A stretch of DNA of 64,000 nucleotides from Austropuccinia psidii (taxonomy: Eukaryota; Basidiomycota; Pucciniomycetes; Pucciniales; Sphaerophragmiaceae). Under the pieces are notes generated by a model. That model did not search any database, had not been told where the DNA came from, and worked only from the letters and a program-made list of their open reading frames with translations. The position numbers were made by a program, and so were the translations under genes. Positions within the stretch are counted from its first letter, which is position 1. Every line of letters starts with the position of its first letter. The stretch is taken from contig JALGQZ010000009.1 in NCBI GenBank assembly GCA_023105745.1, positions 5,310,937-5,374,936 of the forward strand, read 5' to 3'. Positions 11,540 to 23,200 of this stretch are shown piece by piece.

Positions 11540-11933
11540 CAACTTTCAACACCCATGACTTATTGACAGTGGTGCACACTGCTCAATAATGGCCAAAACA
11601 TACCGGGAAAAGCACTTCCAAAACTGGGAAAACCAACTCTTTGCAATTAAGGTAAAGAATTTTGAAAGCACATCAGGAGAAATGAACCACATTGAGACTA
11701 TTATCAAAGAGATAATAATGCCCCATAGGATAGGTAATATCAGAATCATCCCAGAGTTTGTAGTTCTTGAAGATGCCCATATTGAAGGATTCCTATTTGG
11801 AACAGATTTACAAAAGATGTCTGTCATTCATCATCACAATAGTGAAAATAGGAATATTATCACGGGTACTAACAAGGAAAAGATATTTTCACTTTATATA
11901 TACAAATTGTCCAGCCAAGACCCCTTGGAATAA
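11540..11933 (+). pseudogene. Element 2 protease relic
   Basis: The frame from about 11560 gives LIDSGAHCSIMAKTYREKHF, with the D-S-G-A retropepsin active site intact. It continues through NIRIIPEFVVLEDAHIEGF and LFGTDLQKM to a stop at 11931. This is the best preserved part of element 2 and is cleaner than the same region in element 1, which has a TGA straight after the active site. Upstream frame breaks still separate it from Gag. Confidence 0.7.
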
Positions 11934-11989
11934 TTACTAAATTAATTAAAAGAGGGAAAATCAAGTTCTAACCTCATCAGTAAGCAAAA

Positions 11990-13250
11990 GAATATTATAC
12001 TAAAAATCTTGAGGAAGAACAGACCAGCTTTTGCCAAAGGGGAAGATCCTATAGGCAAGCTCAGAGGCTATGGTATGGAATGCCATATGGGTACATATGA
12101 GTAAAACAGAATTCCATTTGGCATCAAGAATGCCCCGGCCAATCTTAAAAGGAGGATGAAAACAATATTTCAAGAGTAAATATTGGAACACTGGATGGTG
12201 ATATACATTGAGAATATCATCATATATTTGGAGACATTTGAAGACCATGTGCAATAAATAGAAAGACTCTTGAGTAACAGCACACCCATTAATGTGAAAG
12301 TTTGGCTTAAAAATCTAATATTTTTAAAAAGAACTATTCGCACTGGCACATAAATTCTCAAGAATTAGCTCAGCCATAGGCCAAAACAAAGTAGCAGAAG
12401 TAATGCAGAAACATGCACCAAAAAAGTCAAATAAACGCAATCTTTCCTAGGTTTTCACAGCTACTACAGAAGCCACAGCCAACCCTTTCCCACATAACCA
12501 GCCATGTATACAAGCTATGCTCAAAAGATGTAGTTTTTGATATTACCAAGGAGAGGAGGGATGCATATGAGAGAATCAAACATGAGCTCACTAATTCAAA
12601 TTTGCTTTTGTTTCCTGAGTTTGAACTGCCATTTAAGTTTTACATAGACTCTTCTTTCAGTCAAGGATTAGGAGCAGCTCTGCACAAGAGATGAATTGTA
12701 GATGGTGAACCTAGAGAAGGGGTAATCTGATATATTTCCAGGCAGCTGAAAGATTCAAAAGCCAGATATGAAGCAGCTCAGACAGAATGTTTATTTCTAG
12801 TATGGGCTTTAAAAAAACTCAATTACTATTTGGAGGTTTCAGTATTCAGATTTTACACAGACTGCACAGCACTGAAGACTTTGATCAACATGAATACTAC
12901 CAAGAGGCATGTGTTGAGGTGGAAAATATCTATCCAGGAGTAGAGGGGTAATATTACCATCCTATACAAAGAAGTCAGAATCCAAACTAATTCATATTTC
13001 CATTGGAAAATTCCAAGTTCAATCTGTCTTATGACCCAAAGGTAGCTGGAAAAATTCCCATCCACTTCATAGAAGTAGATAGGAGGAAAAACTCCAGATT
13101 CTCAAAGTGGGCACCAGAAGGTAGCACTATATACTCCAACAACAAAGAGCCAGAGGGGAAAGACACACCCATACTTGGAATAATCTTCTCAGAAATACAT
13201 ACTGAATTTAATGCAGTAAACAAATCCTATTCTAAACACAAATAGTGTAG
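11990..13250 (+). pseudogene. Element 2 RT (internally deleted) and RNase H relic
   Basis: RT begins LRKNRPAFAKGEDPIGKLRG at 12008, then jumps at about 12075 to CHMGTYE and PFGIKNAPANL. Roughly 390 bp present in element 1 are missing, removing the motif with the first catalytic Asp. The catalytic box reads YIEN where element 1 has YIDD. RNase H follows (FELPFKFYIDSSFSQGLGAA at 12617-12680; [18 protein letters not shown] region at 12785-12840), with stops. The tail YDPKVAGKIPIHFIEVDRRK (13030-13090) matches the linker to integrase. Confidence 0.75.
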
Positions 13251-16195
13251 CATACTAATATCACTACTGCAACAAAAATACAGGATCCCAGAACTGGAAT
13301 CCCAGTTGGAGGAACCTTCCTTTAGGGACTATAAGTATAATATACTTTTATTTGTGGATGGACTCCTATAACACAGGAAGAAGCATATTACTTCCCTCAT
13401 AGTGATAGAAAGACATCATGTCACCCTAGTACTTCAGTAATTTCATGACTGCCCCTACATGGTACACATGAGTGAAGACAGGACCAAGGTGAGGATAATC
13501 ACACCTTGGTGTCCTCATTGGGAATAAGAGGTGAGTTATTAAATGAACACTTGTGACAGAATCCATAACACAAACAAAAAACATGAGAAGAATTATGGGC
13601 TACTTCAATACATTGAGGAACCCAAACACCCATGTGAAATCATTGTTATGGAATAGGTGGTATGCCTTGTACCAGGAGGAAAGAAAAGCTATAATTATTT
13701 CCCAGTCATAGTGGAAATTATTAGAAAGTTTTGGATTCCTACCATACCACAAAGAGGTAATAGCAATGGAAATAGCACTGTTATTCTGGAATAACATCAT
13801 ATCAACATGTGGTATACCCAGGATTATCATCATTCATAGAGACCCAAAATTCACAGCAGAATTTTGGACCAGCCTCTAGAACATACTGGCAGCAGAACTA
13901 GCATTCTCCACAGCATACTACCCACAAACAGATAGGCTGGCTGACAGTATGATCCAGACTATGGAAGACATAATCAGGTGATTCTGTGCCTACATAATGG
14001 AATACAGTGTTCAGGAAGGATACATCCATTAATTGGTTAAGCTCCTTCAAGAAATTCAGCTGGCTTATCATACTAGCCTAAATCCTGCCACAGGGAAGAC
14101 ACATTCTCTAATAGAGAAAGGTTAGAACCCCTTATTTCCAGTGTGCCACCTCAATAATTATCTTCATACAATCCACCCCACAGCAAAATATTGTCATGAT
14201 GTGTTGAAGATATCTTGTCATACATCAGCAAGATGAATAGCTGAAGGAAAGAAATACAACAAACAGAGATATGACAAATCCCACAAGGAACCTGATTTTA
14301 GGGAAGGTGACCAACTGTTGGTGTCTACTATAAGCTTTGATAACCTCAAAGGCATCAAGAAAATGAGAAACGTATCTGTGGTACTGTCAGGCTGAGTCTA
14401 TATTGAAGTGGTAATAAGAGTATTTACAACTAGAATTATGACTGTGACACGTAGAAAATTGATTAAAATAAGAGTTTTTTGATTTTAAAGATGATTTATA
14501 ATATATTTAAAGGGTTCTACTATTGGAAAATAGTGGTGGTGAGCGCTATTGAGAACCCAGGGTGCAATCTTACCAGTTGAGTTACTATAATAAGAGTTAC
14601 AATAACTAAATATATAATTATACCTGTTTATTACCCAAGAGGAAAACTGTTTTTGACAGTTTACTACGTAGGGTATTCAAGAGCAGGATGAGGAAAGGCT
14701 TTTGGCTGTGAAAAGCCCTCCTTTTATCCTAAAATTGAGGTGGAAAGGCTGCTAGACCTTTCCATGTAGAGGAAGTGAAGATTTTTCACTCTCTATGACA
14801 GGCTTGTGGTTTGCAAACAGCCTGTATACCCTGTATTGGGCTCAGATGTGGTTTTGAAACCACATCTGGGCAGCTTTCACCAATACAGGGTGAAAATTTT
14901 CATCTGGGGACCTCACAGCCTGATTCTGACGTGTATGACGCGTAGAATGCTGTACAGAAACTGTATGGGACCCCAGTATTGACTGCCATATGAGGTATTG
15001 AATTAAAAGCATGCTTCTTCGTCTATTTGACACCTCATATTCATGGTTATGGGATATTATCCCATGGTAAGGCTGTATCTGACAGCAGGTGGGATTTTGA
15101 CCTTAAAATGGTCATAACTCTGTCAGTTTTTGAGATATCAAGCTCAAAGTTGGTTCATTGAATAGCTCTGTGTGGGCTCTACACAATGGTACCCAACTTG
15201 ACATGGTTATCATTAAATATGACAAAGTTATCCCATGTACAAGTATTTTTGTACATTGGCGTGGTCTGGGCAAAAGCTGTATTAAGCTTGTTTGGCCAAT
15301 AACTTCTGTTGTAGTTGAGCTATGAGGAAATGGATGGCACCATCAGATAGCCCTGATGGTGCTCTTTCCAAAAATACCCCACTTTAGGTATCTCACACTA
15401 AAACTGTAAAAGTTAGATGAGAGGTGAATGTTTTGTTCACCCTTATTTGGTCTGAATTTGACCATAACTCAAGTAATACTGGTGCTAGCTCAGTTTGGCT
15501 AGCACCATTAGATAGCCCTGGCTTAGAGCTTCATTTTGAATACCCATTTGATGGGGTTAAGCCTCTCCTTCTAGATTTTAGATGAGAGGTGAAAATTAAG
15601 GTTTATGCTCAGCAATAACTTTGAGCAGGAATAACTTTGTTATTTCTTGTCCTATGGTGATGGGACTTATATTTTCAGAGGTGAGTTTCCTCTTTCTTCT
15701 GATACCTTTTGAGCTAATTTTGCTCAGTTCCATGTTTTGGTGGTATTTTGGCTATACCATTGATTTATGGTATTTTGGCAGTCATGCTTGTGCTCTGGTT
15801 TTGAGTCACAGGCTGACACGTACCATTCATTATCACTAGAATTATAGTGAAAAATGAAGTGGAGGTTGAACTCACAGAATAATTCTCAAGGAAACACTCA
15901 GTGTTTCCAATGAGCTTGGTCAAACCTTACCACCATACTGGAGACAATAAGTTTCCTTTCAGGAACAAAACCCACATCCCACAAGACACAGTGGAAGTGG
16001 AAGACTCCCCTGGCCCAGTAAAGACGCTCCTGAAAGCCATAATGATCAGACTCAGTGGAAAAGACCATAGACACTACTTTTTTATATCCAACAACCAAAC
16101 AGCTTATAAAGATAAGTAGCTATCAGAGGATACCATATGGGATGGTAAAGATCACCTGAGAAATCTCAGTGCCTCTAGGAGGGCTGAAATTTTTC
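13251..16195 (+). pseudogene. Element 2 integrase and chromodomain-like tail, split by a solo LTR
   Basis: The integrase core is readable with stops (GLLQYIEEPKHPCEI at about 13598-13640; DRDPKF-like, reading [14 protein letters not shown], at about 13835-13880; [12 protein letters not shown] at 13955-13980). The frame is interrupted after KKMRNVSVV at 14384 and resumes at 15824 as PFIITRIIVKNEVEVELTE, then HSVFPMSLVKPYHHTG (15890-15945). The last part, VEVEDSPGPVKTLLKAIMI through WLSEDTIW to LSASRRAE (about 15990-16190), has the shape of a chromodomain. This restored join proves that 14385-15818 is an insertion. Confidence 0.8.
14385..15818 (-). repeat. Solo LTR D inside element 2 integrase
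   Basis: 1434 bp, starting TGTCAGGCTG and ending CAGGCTGACA. The flanks are GGTAC (14380-14384) and CGTAC (15819-15823), a 5-bp target duplication with one difference. The integrase frame continues across it when the LTR is skipped. No internal retroelement sequence accompanies it, so it is the product of LTR-LTR recombination after insertion. The two hairpins of the family are present (first at 14843-14868). Confidence 0.85.
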
Positions 16196-16227
16196 ATCAA
16201 TCATGAGCCTCTTTAGGAGGGAACATA

Positions 16228-16798
16228 TGTCATCCTGTGACTCAAAAACAGAGCACAAGCATAAAACCAAAATACCATAAACCAATGGTAGAGGAAAATT
16301 CCCACTAAAAAGCTGCCTGAGGCAAAATATCTCATAAAAAGCATTAAGAGAAATAGGAAAGTCATCTCTTTTCAAAGATACAACTCCAATAACCATAGGA
16401 CAATGAGTGAAAGAGTTATTCCAGCTCAAAGAAAGAACTGATGATAAACCTTGATTTTCACCTTTCATCTAAAAGACAGGAAACAAGCAGAACCTCATGA
16501 AATGGTTCTCAAAGTAAAGCACCCAGACAGTGCTATCCAATGGTACTTCCCAAATATGGCTACCATCCAAGCTATAGAATTCATGGTCAAATACAGACCA
16601 AATAAGGATGGATGAAATATTCACCTCTCATCTCGCTTCTACAGCTTTAGTGTGCAATATGCAACATGGGATATTTTTGAAAAGAGTAAAATAAGGGATT
16701 TCTGATGGTTCCATCCATCTTGTCATAACCCATTTAAAAAAAATTATGGATAAAACAAGATCCATACAGAATTTAAGAAAAATACATATCTGAATAAT
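16228..16798 (+). repeat. LTR D, 3' LTR of element 2, truncated
   Basis: Starts TGTCATCCTGTGACTC directly after the polypurine tract of element 2, in the sense orientation expected of its 3' LTR. It matches the start of the plus-oriented LTR D at 26448 for about 570 bp and stops where LTR B begins (16799). The remaining approximately 850 bp of the LTR are not found downstream. Confidence 0.75.
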
Positions 16799-19065
16799 TG
16801 TCACAGGGGCTCTTGGGGAAAGGAAGGGTGGCCTGGCACTTAGGAATCAAGAGCTCACTGGCAGGGATTCAAAAGGATAAAGAAAAAACTGAATATCATA
16901 TTTCTTTAAGAACAATTGAGAGCAGTAAAAATATTCCAAAGATAAGAAAAAGGAAGCCAAAGGCTTAAGATGATAAAAGAAGCCAAAAGCCAAAGATCCA
17001 ACCAAATGAATCCTTAATTCATTGTTTCAATCTGCCAGAAAGAACAATAAAATTAGTAAATAATATTACCACCAATGTCCACTGAAAGAAAAATAAAAAG
17101 GTGCAAATGCCTGACTTACTAATATCAGTATTTATTTTCAAAAATGAGAAAGAAAAAGAATAAGAATAAATCCAATAGATTAAATAACTGGGGAAAAAGT
17201 CCCCAGGGGTGAATTGTGGGCTCGTATATGTGAAAAGGTAAAAGGCCTCTCCTGGAGGGTTGGTAACCCAATTTTATTTACTGTTTTGGGTAAATACAGC
17301 TCTAGCCATCTTGAGAGCTGAACTGTGTGTCTTGAATTCCCGCACTGGAAAATGGAGTGACCCAAAAGGGTCAGTTCCATACAGGTATCCTGGATACAGC
17401 CTGTATGGATGTCACATGTTGGAATGTGATCTAAAACTTGCCAGTATCAACTGGTCTTTTAACCAGTTCAATAGCCTTTTTGGAAAGAGCTCCCTTTTTG
17501 ATTTATGGTGAACAGAATTGTGAAAATAAGCTGGTTACTAATGTTATGGGTTAAATTCTTGTTGGAGAAAAGAGGAGGTCTCAATCAAACAACCAAAAAT
17601 TGCTTTGTTTTCCTCTCCATTGGAATACAAGGGTTTGGACCCTTTGGAGTTCCTTGAAGGCTCCTGTTGTTAATAATGTAGCTCCATGGGGGTGATGTGG
17701 GTAATACCATCAGTTACACACACTTTAGGACACAGTGCTCTAAACCTGGGGGTACTGCCACATGGTGGAATGTAATCTAAAGCTTGCCAGTATTAACCAG
17801 TATTTCAACTGTTTTAATAGCCTTTTTGGTAATAGTTCCCTTTTTTGAGGTCTGGCAGACAGCCTTGTGATAATGTACCAATTAAGATTTCCAAGGAGCT
17901 CTGAAGCTCTTGATTCCTTGACAATCAACAACCCCTTTAAATTTCCCTTGAAGAATCTTGAGCCAGTATTTGCTTGGGGAATAATTCTCAATTGAAATGA
18001 CTAATTCCTGAAGGGCCAGGTGATTGGTGTCCTTAAATGATCTTCTGGATACCACCATGGATTAAGAGCTTAAGTGAATGCAGCCTTCCTTTAAAATAGA
18101 ATGATGGATTTGGTGACTTGATGTGAAATTAAGAAATTGAGTCTTTCAAACATCACCATTTCATTTCTGAGGAAAAATTGTGCATGACTTTATATAATAC
18201 CATATATGCCCCATTCAAGATTCCTACAGTTCTGGGTCCAGGGCTGGGGAAACCCTTCTGAAGGTGGCTGGTGGCCTCTGGTACCTACCAGGGTACATGG
18301 CCACTGTGAGCCTGCAAGCATGTAAGCTTTTACCTGCTATACAGACTCCAATTCCTTTCTTTAAATTTTTGTCTCATTTTATCTCATTTTCTTTTATTAT
18401 TTTGTATAAAATTCAAATACTTCAATTCATATTATTATAATATGAATTAAATCTTGTTGCTATTAGTAATTACTAAGTATGTCATAGTATGAAGTTCCCA
18501 CTATGTCATCAATCTTGTTGTTATATCTTCTCATGTTGCTATAACAGATCTTTCCTCATTAGAACAAAATTATTTCATATTATTTTGATTTCAAATTTGT
18601 ACTTACAACATTTAAAGAGGATTAATTATCTTTGAATTAATCCTCAGAGCTGTTACCAATTATATTTTTACATTTAAAATTACTTACATTTTATTTTAGA
18701 AATATTAGTGCTCTCACCTTTAAAGTGATTAAATTCACTTTTACAAATTATTACTACTGTTGAAGCCTTAATTCCAACAGTACATCATATTGAAACTAGT
18801 GACGCTTCTATCAAAATCATTTAAATAGTATTCCACCTCTTTTTAGTTTATTAAAATTCCTAATATTTAGTCTGGAAGCCACAAAAGAGGTGCCAGCTAA
18901 CAGCCACAGTGAGGATTTGGGAAAATTTTGGCCCTTGAGGGTTGGGGTACCAAAATGTGGTTGTGTACTCACCTGGGATTGGGGCTCAAAGATATGGCCC
19001 CTTTTGGACCCATTGGATTTAGCCCAAAGTGGCCTGAAAGGTCCCCCAGTCCATGGGCCATTGTA
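16799..19065 (-). repeat. LTR B copy with an internal insertion, 5'-end truncated
   Basis: Begins TGTCACAGGGGCTC at 16799 and aligns with 35148 onward, including the hairpin (17188-17206), the CTGTAT-rich region and part of the GGCC-rich block. It is interrupted at about 18310-18902 by AT-rich DNA. It resumes (ATGGCCCCTTTTGGACCC at about 18990) and fades out near 19065 without the terminal TTGTGACA. It inserted into element 2's 3' LTR. Small ORFs here are not genes. Confidence 0.7.
18310..18902. mobile_element. AT-rich insertion of about 593 bp in LTR B, type unknown
   Basis: The LTR B alignment breaks here and resumes afterwards. It is bounded by GCCACTGTGAG (18299-18309) and GCCACAGTGAG (18903-18913), an imperfect 11-bp direct repeat present once in other LTR B copies. 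An alternative reading is a smaller unit from TGTAAGC (18321) to GCTAACA (18902), whose ends are imperfect inverts of each other. No ORF, so probably a non-autonomous element. Confidence 0.4.
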
Positions 19066-19069
19066 AGAA

Positions 19070-20203
19070 TTCCTCACCAGAAAACACATCTCATCTTTCA
19101 TAACCATACATAAGAATGGTCCAATAAAGTAAACAAATGGTATCTCGCAGCTATAAAAAGATTATCTCAGCCAAAATAAGTAAAAAAATTCTTCCAAGTC
19201 CCTTGTTTTTGAGTGCCCCTATTGAGATCCCAAAGAATATAAATATGGGGCTTCTCTCCCTCATTTTCTCCTCTTTCCTTATGCAACCATTATATACCAA
19301 GAAGGAGAATAATTATCCACCCCTCACTAGTAGTTCAATCTAGTATTATTATTGAATGGGAATTAGAAAACAAGAAGGAGAAAAACTCATACATCCCTTA
19401 CTAGTAGGATAATCTAGTTATTTTGTTAAATTATTATAGAAATATATTTTTAATTCCTAGTGATTTCTGATTAACAGTAGTTAACAGAAGGTCTACATTA
19501 TATTATTAACCGACCCTATTTTTGAATTATTAGTCTTATAATTATAATACTATCAATAATACTCATACCAATTAGCTTATCCACATAACCTTTTTATTAT
19601 AAGGCAAAAATATTCATATTATAGCTTTATATAGAGAAAGCTTACAAATACATATTATTATATAGAAAACATACACTTATATTATATTATATCACTCATG
19701 TATTCAACAAATATTCCTTCTATATTAAACAATACCTTACCATTTAGGTATTAAACTTATTATTGCTATACTATATTAACAATCACCCTATAAAACCATT
19801 AAGTATTATAGAAGATATAACATCAAATTCAACTTACCTTTATAGTATGAACTAGTACTATTATATTGAATGAACCTCTTATACTATTAATATATTACCC
19901 TTCTATAAATTTATATTATTAATTGAACCTTCAATTTTATCTTGTTTTAACTTATATGTTACTAATCTGATGATTGATTAGGTCTGATAGAGACTGCTTA
20001 AAAGTCTTCTCTAGCTGTAAAGTCACATTCTGGAAATTGATTTTTGAGCTCTTGAGGAATATTGTTTATTATATTCAGCGGGGAAGCTAAAACACTATTA
20101 GAACCACTGGCTACAGCATTATTTCAGAAATTCAAGACTGTTTACCTGTGATTTCCCCCTCAAGGACTGCCTTATCCAATCCCACACTAAAAGAAGCGCC
20201 ACA
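19070..20203 (+). repeat. LTR C, uninterrupted copy
   Basis: Nearly colinear with 49840-50254 joined to 59384-60090. It ends near CCCACAC (20181-20187) or at GCGCCACA (20196-20203), followed by TTTGGTGTCCCAACA, which looks like a primer-binding site. The left edge is uncertain because LTR B abuts it. At about 19475-19490 it carries the site that in the other copy is occupied by element 4 (here GATTAACAGTAGTTAACAG). Sequence is AT-rich and has no ORF. Confidence 0.7.
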
Positions 20204-20218
20204 TTTGGTGTCCCAACA
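20204..20218 (+). other. Primer-binding-site-like sequence of element C
   Basis: TTTGGTGTCCCAACA lies directly after LTR C and before the Gag coding region. Primer-binding sites commonly begin TGG just inside the 5' LTR. I cannot name the tRNA. Confidence 0.4.
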
Positions 20219-23200
20219 GTTAAATCTTCATCTTAAACATTAAATAATAATTCATTAATCAATAAAGGAGATAATCAAATAAGCCTTCCTCACAGAATTC
20301 TTTTATTTATATAGAATTAACCATCAACACATCTGAACAATAGGGAATCTGGAAGCAAATCATATCACAAATCATCATAATCATAATCACAATAGCAATC
20401 CTCAAATCAATCATACTATTTCTATTATCCAGTAAACAAAAGGACACTATAAAATCAAACACCTAAAGATATCAATTTACGTATTGCAACACCAAGGGCA
20501 GAACATAAAGAAAAGGAAGAATCAAGGGGACTTTTCTTCAAGTGAATTCAAGAATCAAAGTAGAAAAGAGAAGTACATAAGAATTCGAAGGATCAGCTTA
20601 CCAAGTAGAAATTAATCAAAAATAAAAATCTGACTTACCACCATTACCTGAAGATACTGTAGAAGGACAATATGCAGAAGAAAGTGAAGAAGATCAAACA
20701 GTACAAATACAGATTCTTATGAAGAAACTGCAAGATTTATTATCAACGCAAATAAAAACGGAAAAATAATGAAACAACCATCTTAAACACCTGGAGCTAG
20801 TCAAAGCAAACCCACATTACCAAGGCTGGTTAGACCTGAATATTCACCAGTATAACCTACACTTGGTCCTGGAGAAACCTCTATTCCGGAAACAGAGCCA
20901 AGAACTCAAAATATTCCAAGGAGAGTTTCTGTAACTCAGCCTAATAGCCCAAGCCCATTACAGAAGAACATTTCAAGGCAAGAAAGGCCTGTGGTTAAAA
21001 TTAAAGAAAAATATTACAAAATCAATTTTGATGGAGAAGAATTAGAGAAATTTATCAAGAAAATGGAAAAAAGAATTCAAATAGAAGGAGAAACATATGA
21101 AGAAATAGAAATGAAACTGGCATTTTGGAAAACAGAACCAAGAATTAGTGATGAAATTGAAGCCGTTCCAAGCTATGAAGAAGAAACTTTGATACAGCTC
21201 AAGAAATACCTTATAAAAAATGGGTAAGAGATGAACCTGAAAAAAGCTAAAGAAAAGACTCACTCATGAATCTCTTTAATGTTACTCAAGATGATGGAGG
21301 AATTGGTAGTCTCTCACATTATGAGAAACTTATGGGAGAGTGTGAAGCTATTATTAACTACTTATTAAGATACAATTATATTCCTCAAGATAACATGTTC
21401 CACAAATACCTGTTTAATTTTCTTTCAACTGTTGTTAAAGGTTCAATAAGTGAGGAAATGATAAAAGATAATGTTATGGTTAGGGCTGAAGATGGAGGAT
21501 GCCTTATACCACCCACAAAGATCCTCAAGAATTTTATTGAACAGGAATTGGAAGCCAGAATATTAGTAAACAAAAGATTCTCATCAGAAAGAGATAAAGG
21601 AAGAAATGCAACCAAAGACAAGGAGAAGAAAGTTCACTTACAAAAAGAGGCCTTTCCAGGAATTAAATAAGCCTTCAATAAGATGAAAGATATAACTGAA
21701 GCACTCAAGGGGAAGGAGCTGGAAATTATTAAGAAGCCTCCTATTTAAAATGAGTATTTTGTAAATTTTATGCACCAAATTGAAGAATTGAAAAGTTTCT
21801 TCTAAGCTGGAAAAGGAAAATTTAATCAATACACAATCTAATAATAAACAATTCAAGCCAAGAAATGACCTACCTCCATTCTCACAAAGGCATTCTCCCT
21901 ATGAGCCAGCACAAAACATACCAAAGCCCTAATTCAAATGTTACCACTTTATGGAGGAAGTGAATTCAGTAAATAGATGAAACTATCTCTTTTAAGATCA
22001 AAATGGGAAATGGGTCAGCAGAAAAGGAGGTTAATTTTCTTTCCCAATTGGAAAAGAGTTCCAACACATGGAAAAATATCTCCAAAGAAGTTATCTGAAG
22101 ACTTTGTAAAAGAACAAGAAGAACTTACAAAGAAAATGAAATAAGATGAAGCTAAACGATCATTACCCAAACCTAAATAAATGAACATAATACAATTTCA
22201 GAAAGATTATAGTTCAACTGCAATAGCCAAAGCTGATAATGGGAAATTTGGCAACCACCAACTATATCATAATCCAATGAGCCTCTTTAGAATAATTATG
22301 GATTAAGAAATACTAAACAGAGAACTTCAAGAACAGAAAATATGAACCATTATGCTTTAAGATCACATCCAAAAGTGAAAACACCCATGAAGAAAAGACC
22401 AAATATGCCTGGAGCCTATATTGAAGATGAGCAAAAGGAAGAATTGAAAGCAATTATTCCAACAAAATACAAGAAACCTCAACAGGTGCAAAATGAAAAG
22501 GACATACCTACACAAGAAACTAAAAGTTATCACATTGAAATATGCAAGAATAAATCAATAAAGTCAATGAAAGGAAAATTTGTAAGGAGGAAAATTTACA
22601 TATTCAAAGGATTATGGCAACAATTACCAAAAAGGTATTGGATCAGAAAATAACTTTTACCTTGGATCAAATTCTAGTCATTTCACCAAATTTTCTCTAT
22701 CAATTAAAGAATCTTTCAGAAGAAAACAAAAACTCTCTTAACTCAATTGATACAAAGGAAAGTCAAAACAAACTCATAAATCATTAGCTGGGTAATTATG
22801 AACAGCCAAAATTACATTATTCCTGTCCATTGGGATTTATGCAAGTAAATTTTGGAGAATAAGGACATAAAATAATGGCATTAGTTGATACAGAATCAGA
22901 ATTGATATAATATGGTTGGATTCATAAATAAAAGGAGGACTTACCACAAGATTCCTTAACATTAAATTAAGAGGAATTGGTGGTGGCTGTACATCAAGAG
23001 TTGGATTGGAAGAATTTACCCCACTCACTTGAGTTAGTCTGGAAGAAAGAAATATACACCTTTTTGGGAAAAGAGGAGAAGGAAACATAGCATTGCAAAG
23101 AACTATCCCTGTAGATCATAATATAAGATTAGACTTTTCTCAACAAAAGGGGGAAATACTCTTTTATATAGAGACAGATGGAAGAAGACTTTTATTACTG

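Larger units (their letters stand above)
8945..16798 (+). mobile_element. Element 2: decayed Ty3-type retrotransposon of the LTR D family
   Basis: A plus-strand relative of element 1 with Gag, protease, RT, RNase H and integrase in order, but with stops in every domain. Its 5' LTR is not in the window: upstream homology to element 1's leader ends at 8945, where element 1's 5' LTR begins. A solo LTR D (14385-15818) splits the integrase. The 3' end is a purine-rich tract (CTTTAGGAGGGAA, about 16210-16224) followed by a 5'-intact but 3'-truncated LTR D (16228-16798), cut by an LTR B insertion at 16799. Confidence 0.8.

Noticed and set aside
7524..15818. LTR D copies at 7524-8944 and 14385-15818, same orientation, as the LTR pair of one element
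   Set aside because: They are antisense to the coding between them, the integrase frame continues across 14385-15818, and that copy has its own target duplication. The first is the 5' LTR of element 1 and the second is a solo LTR.
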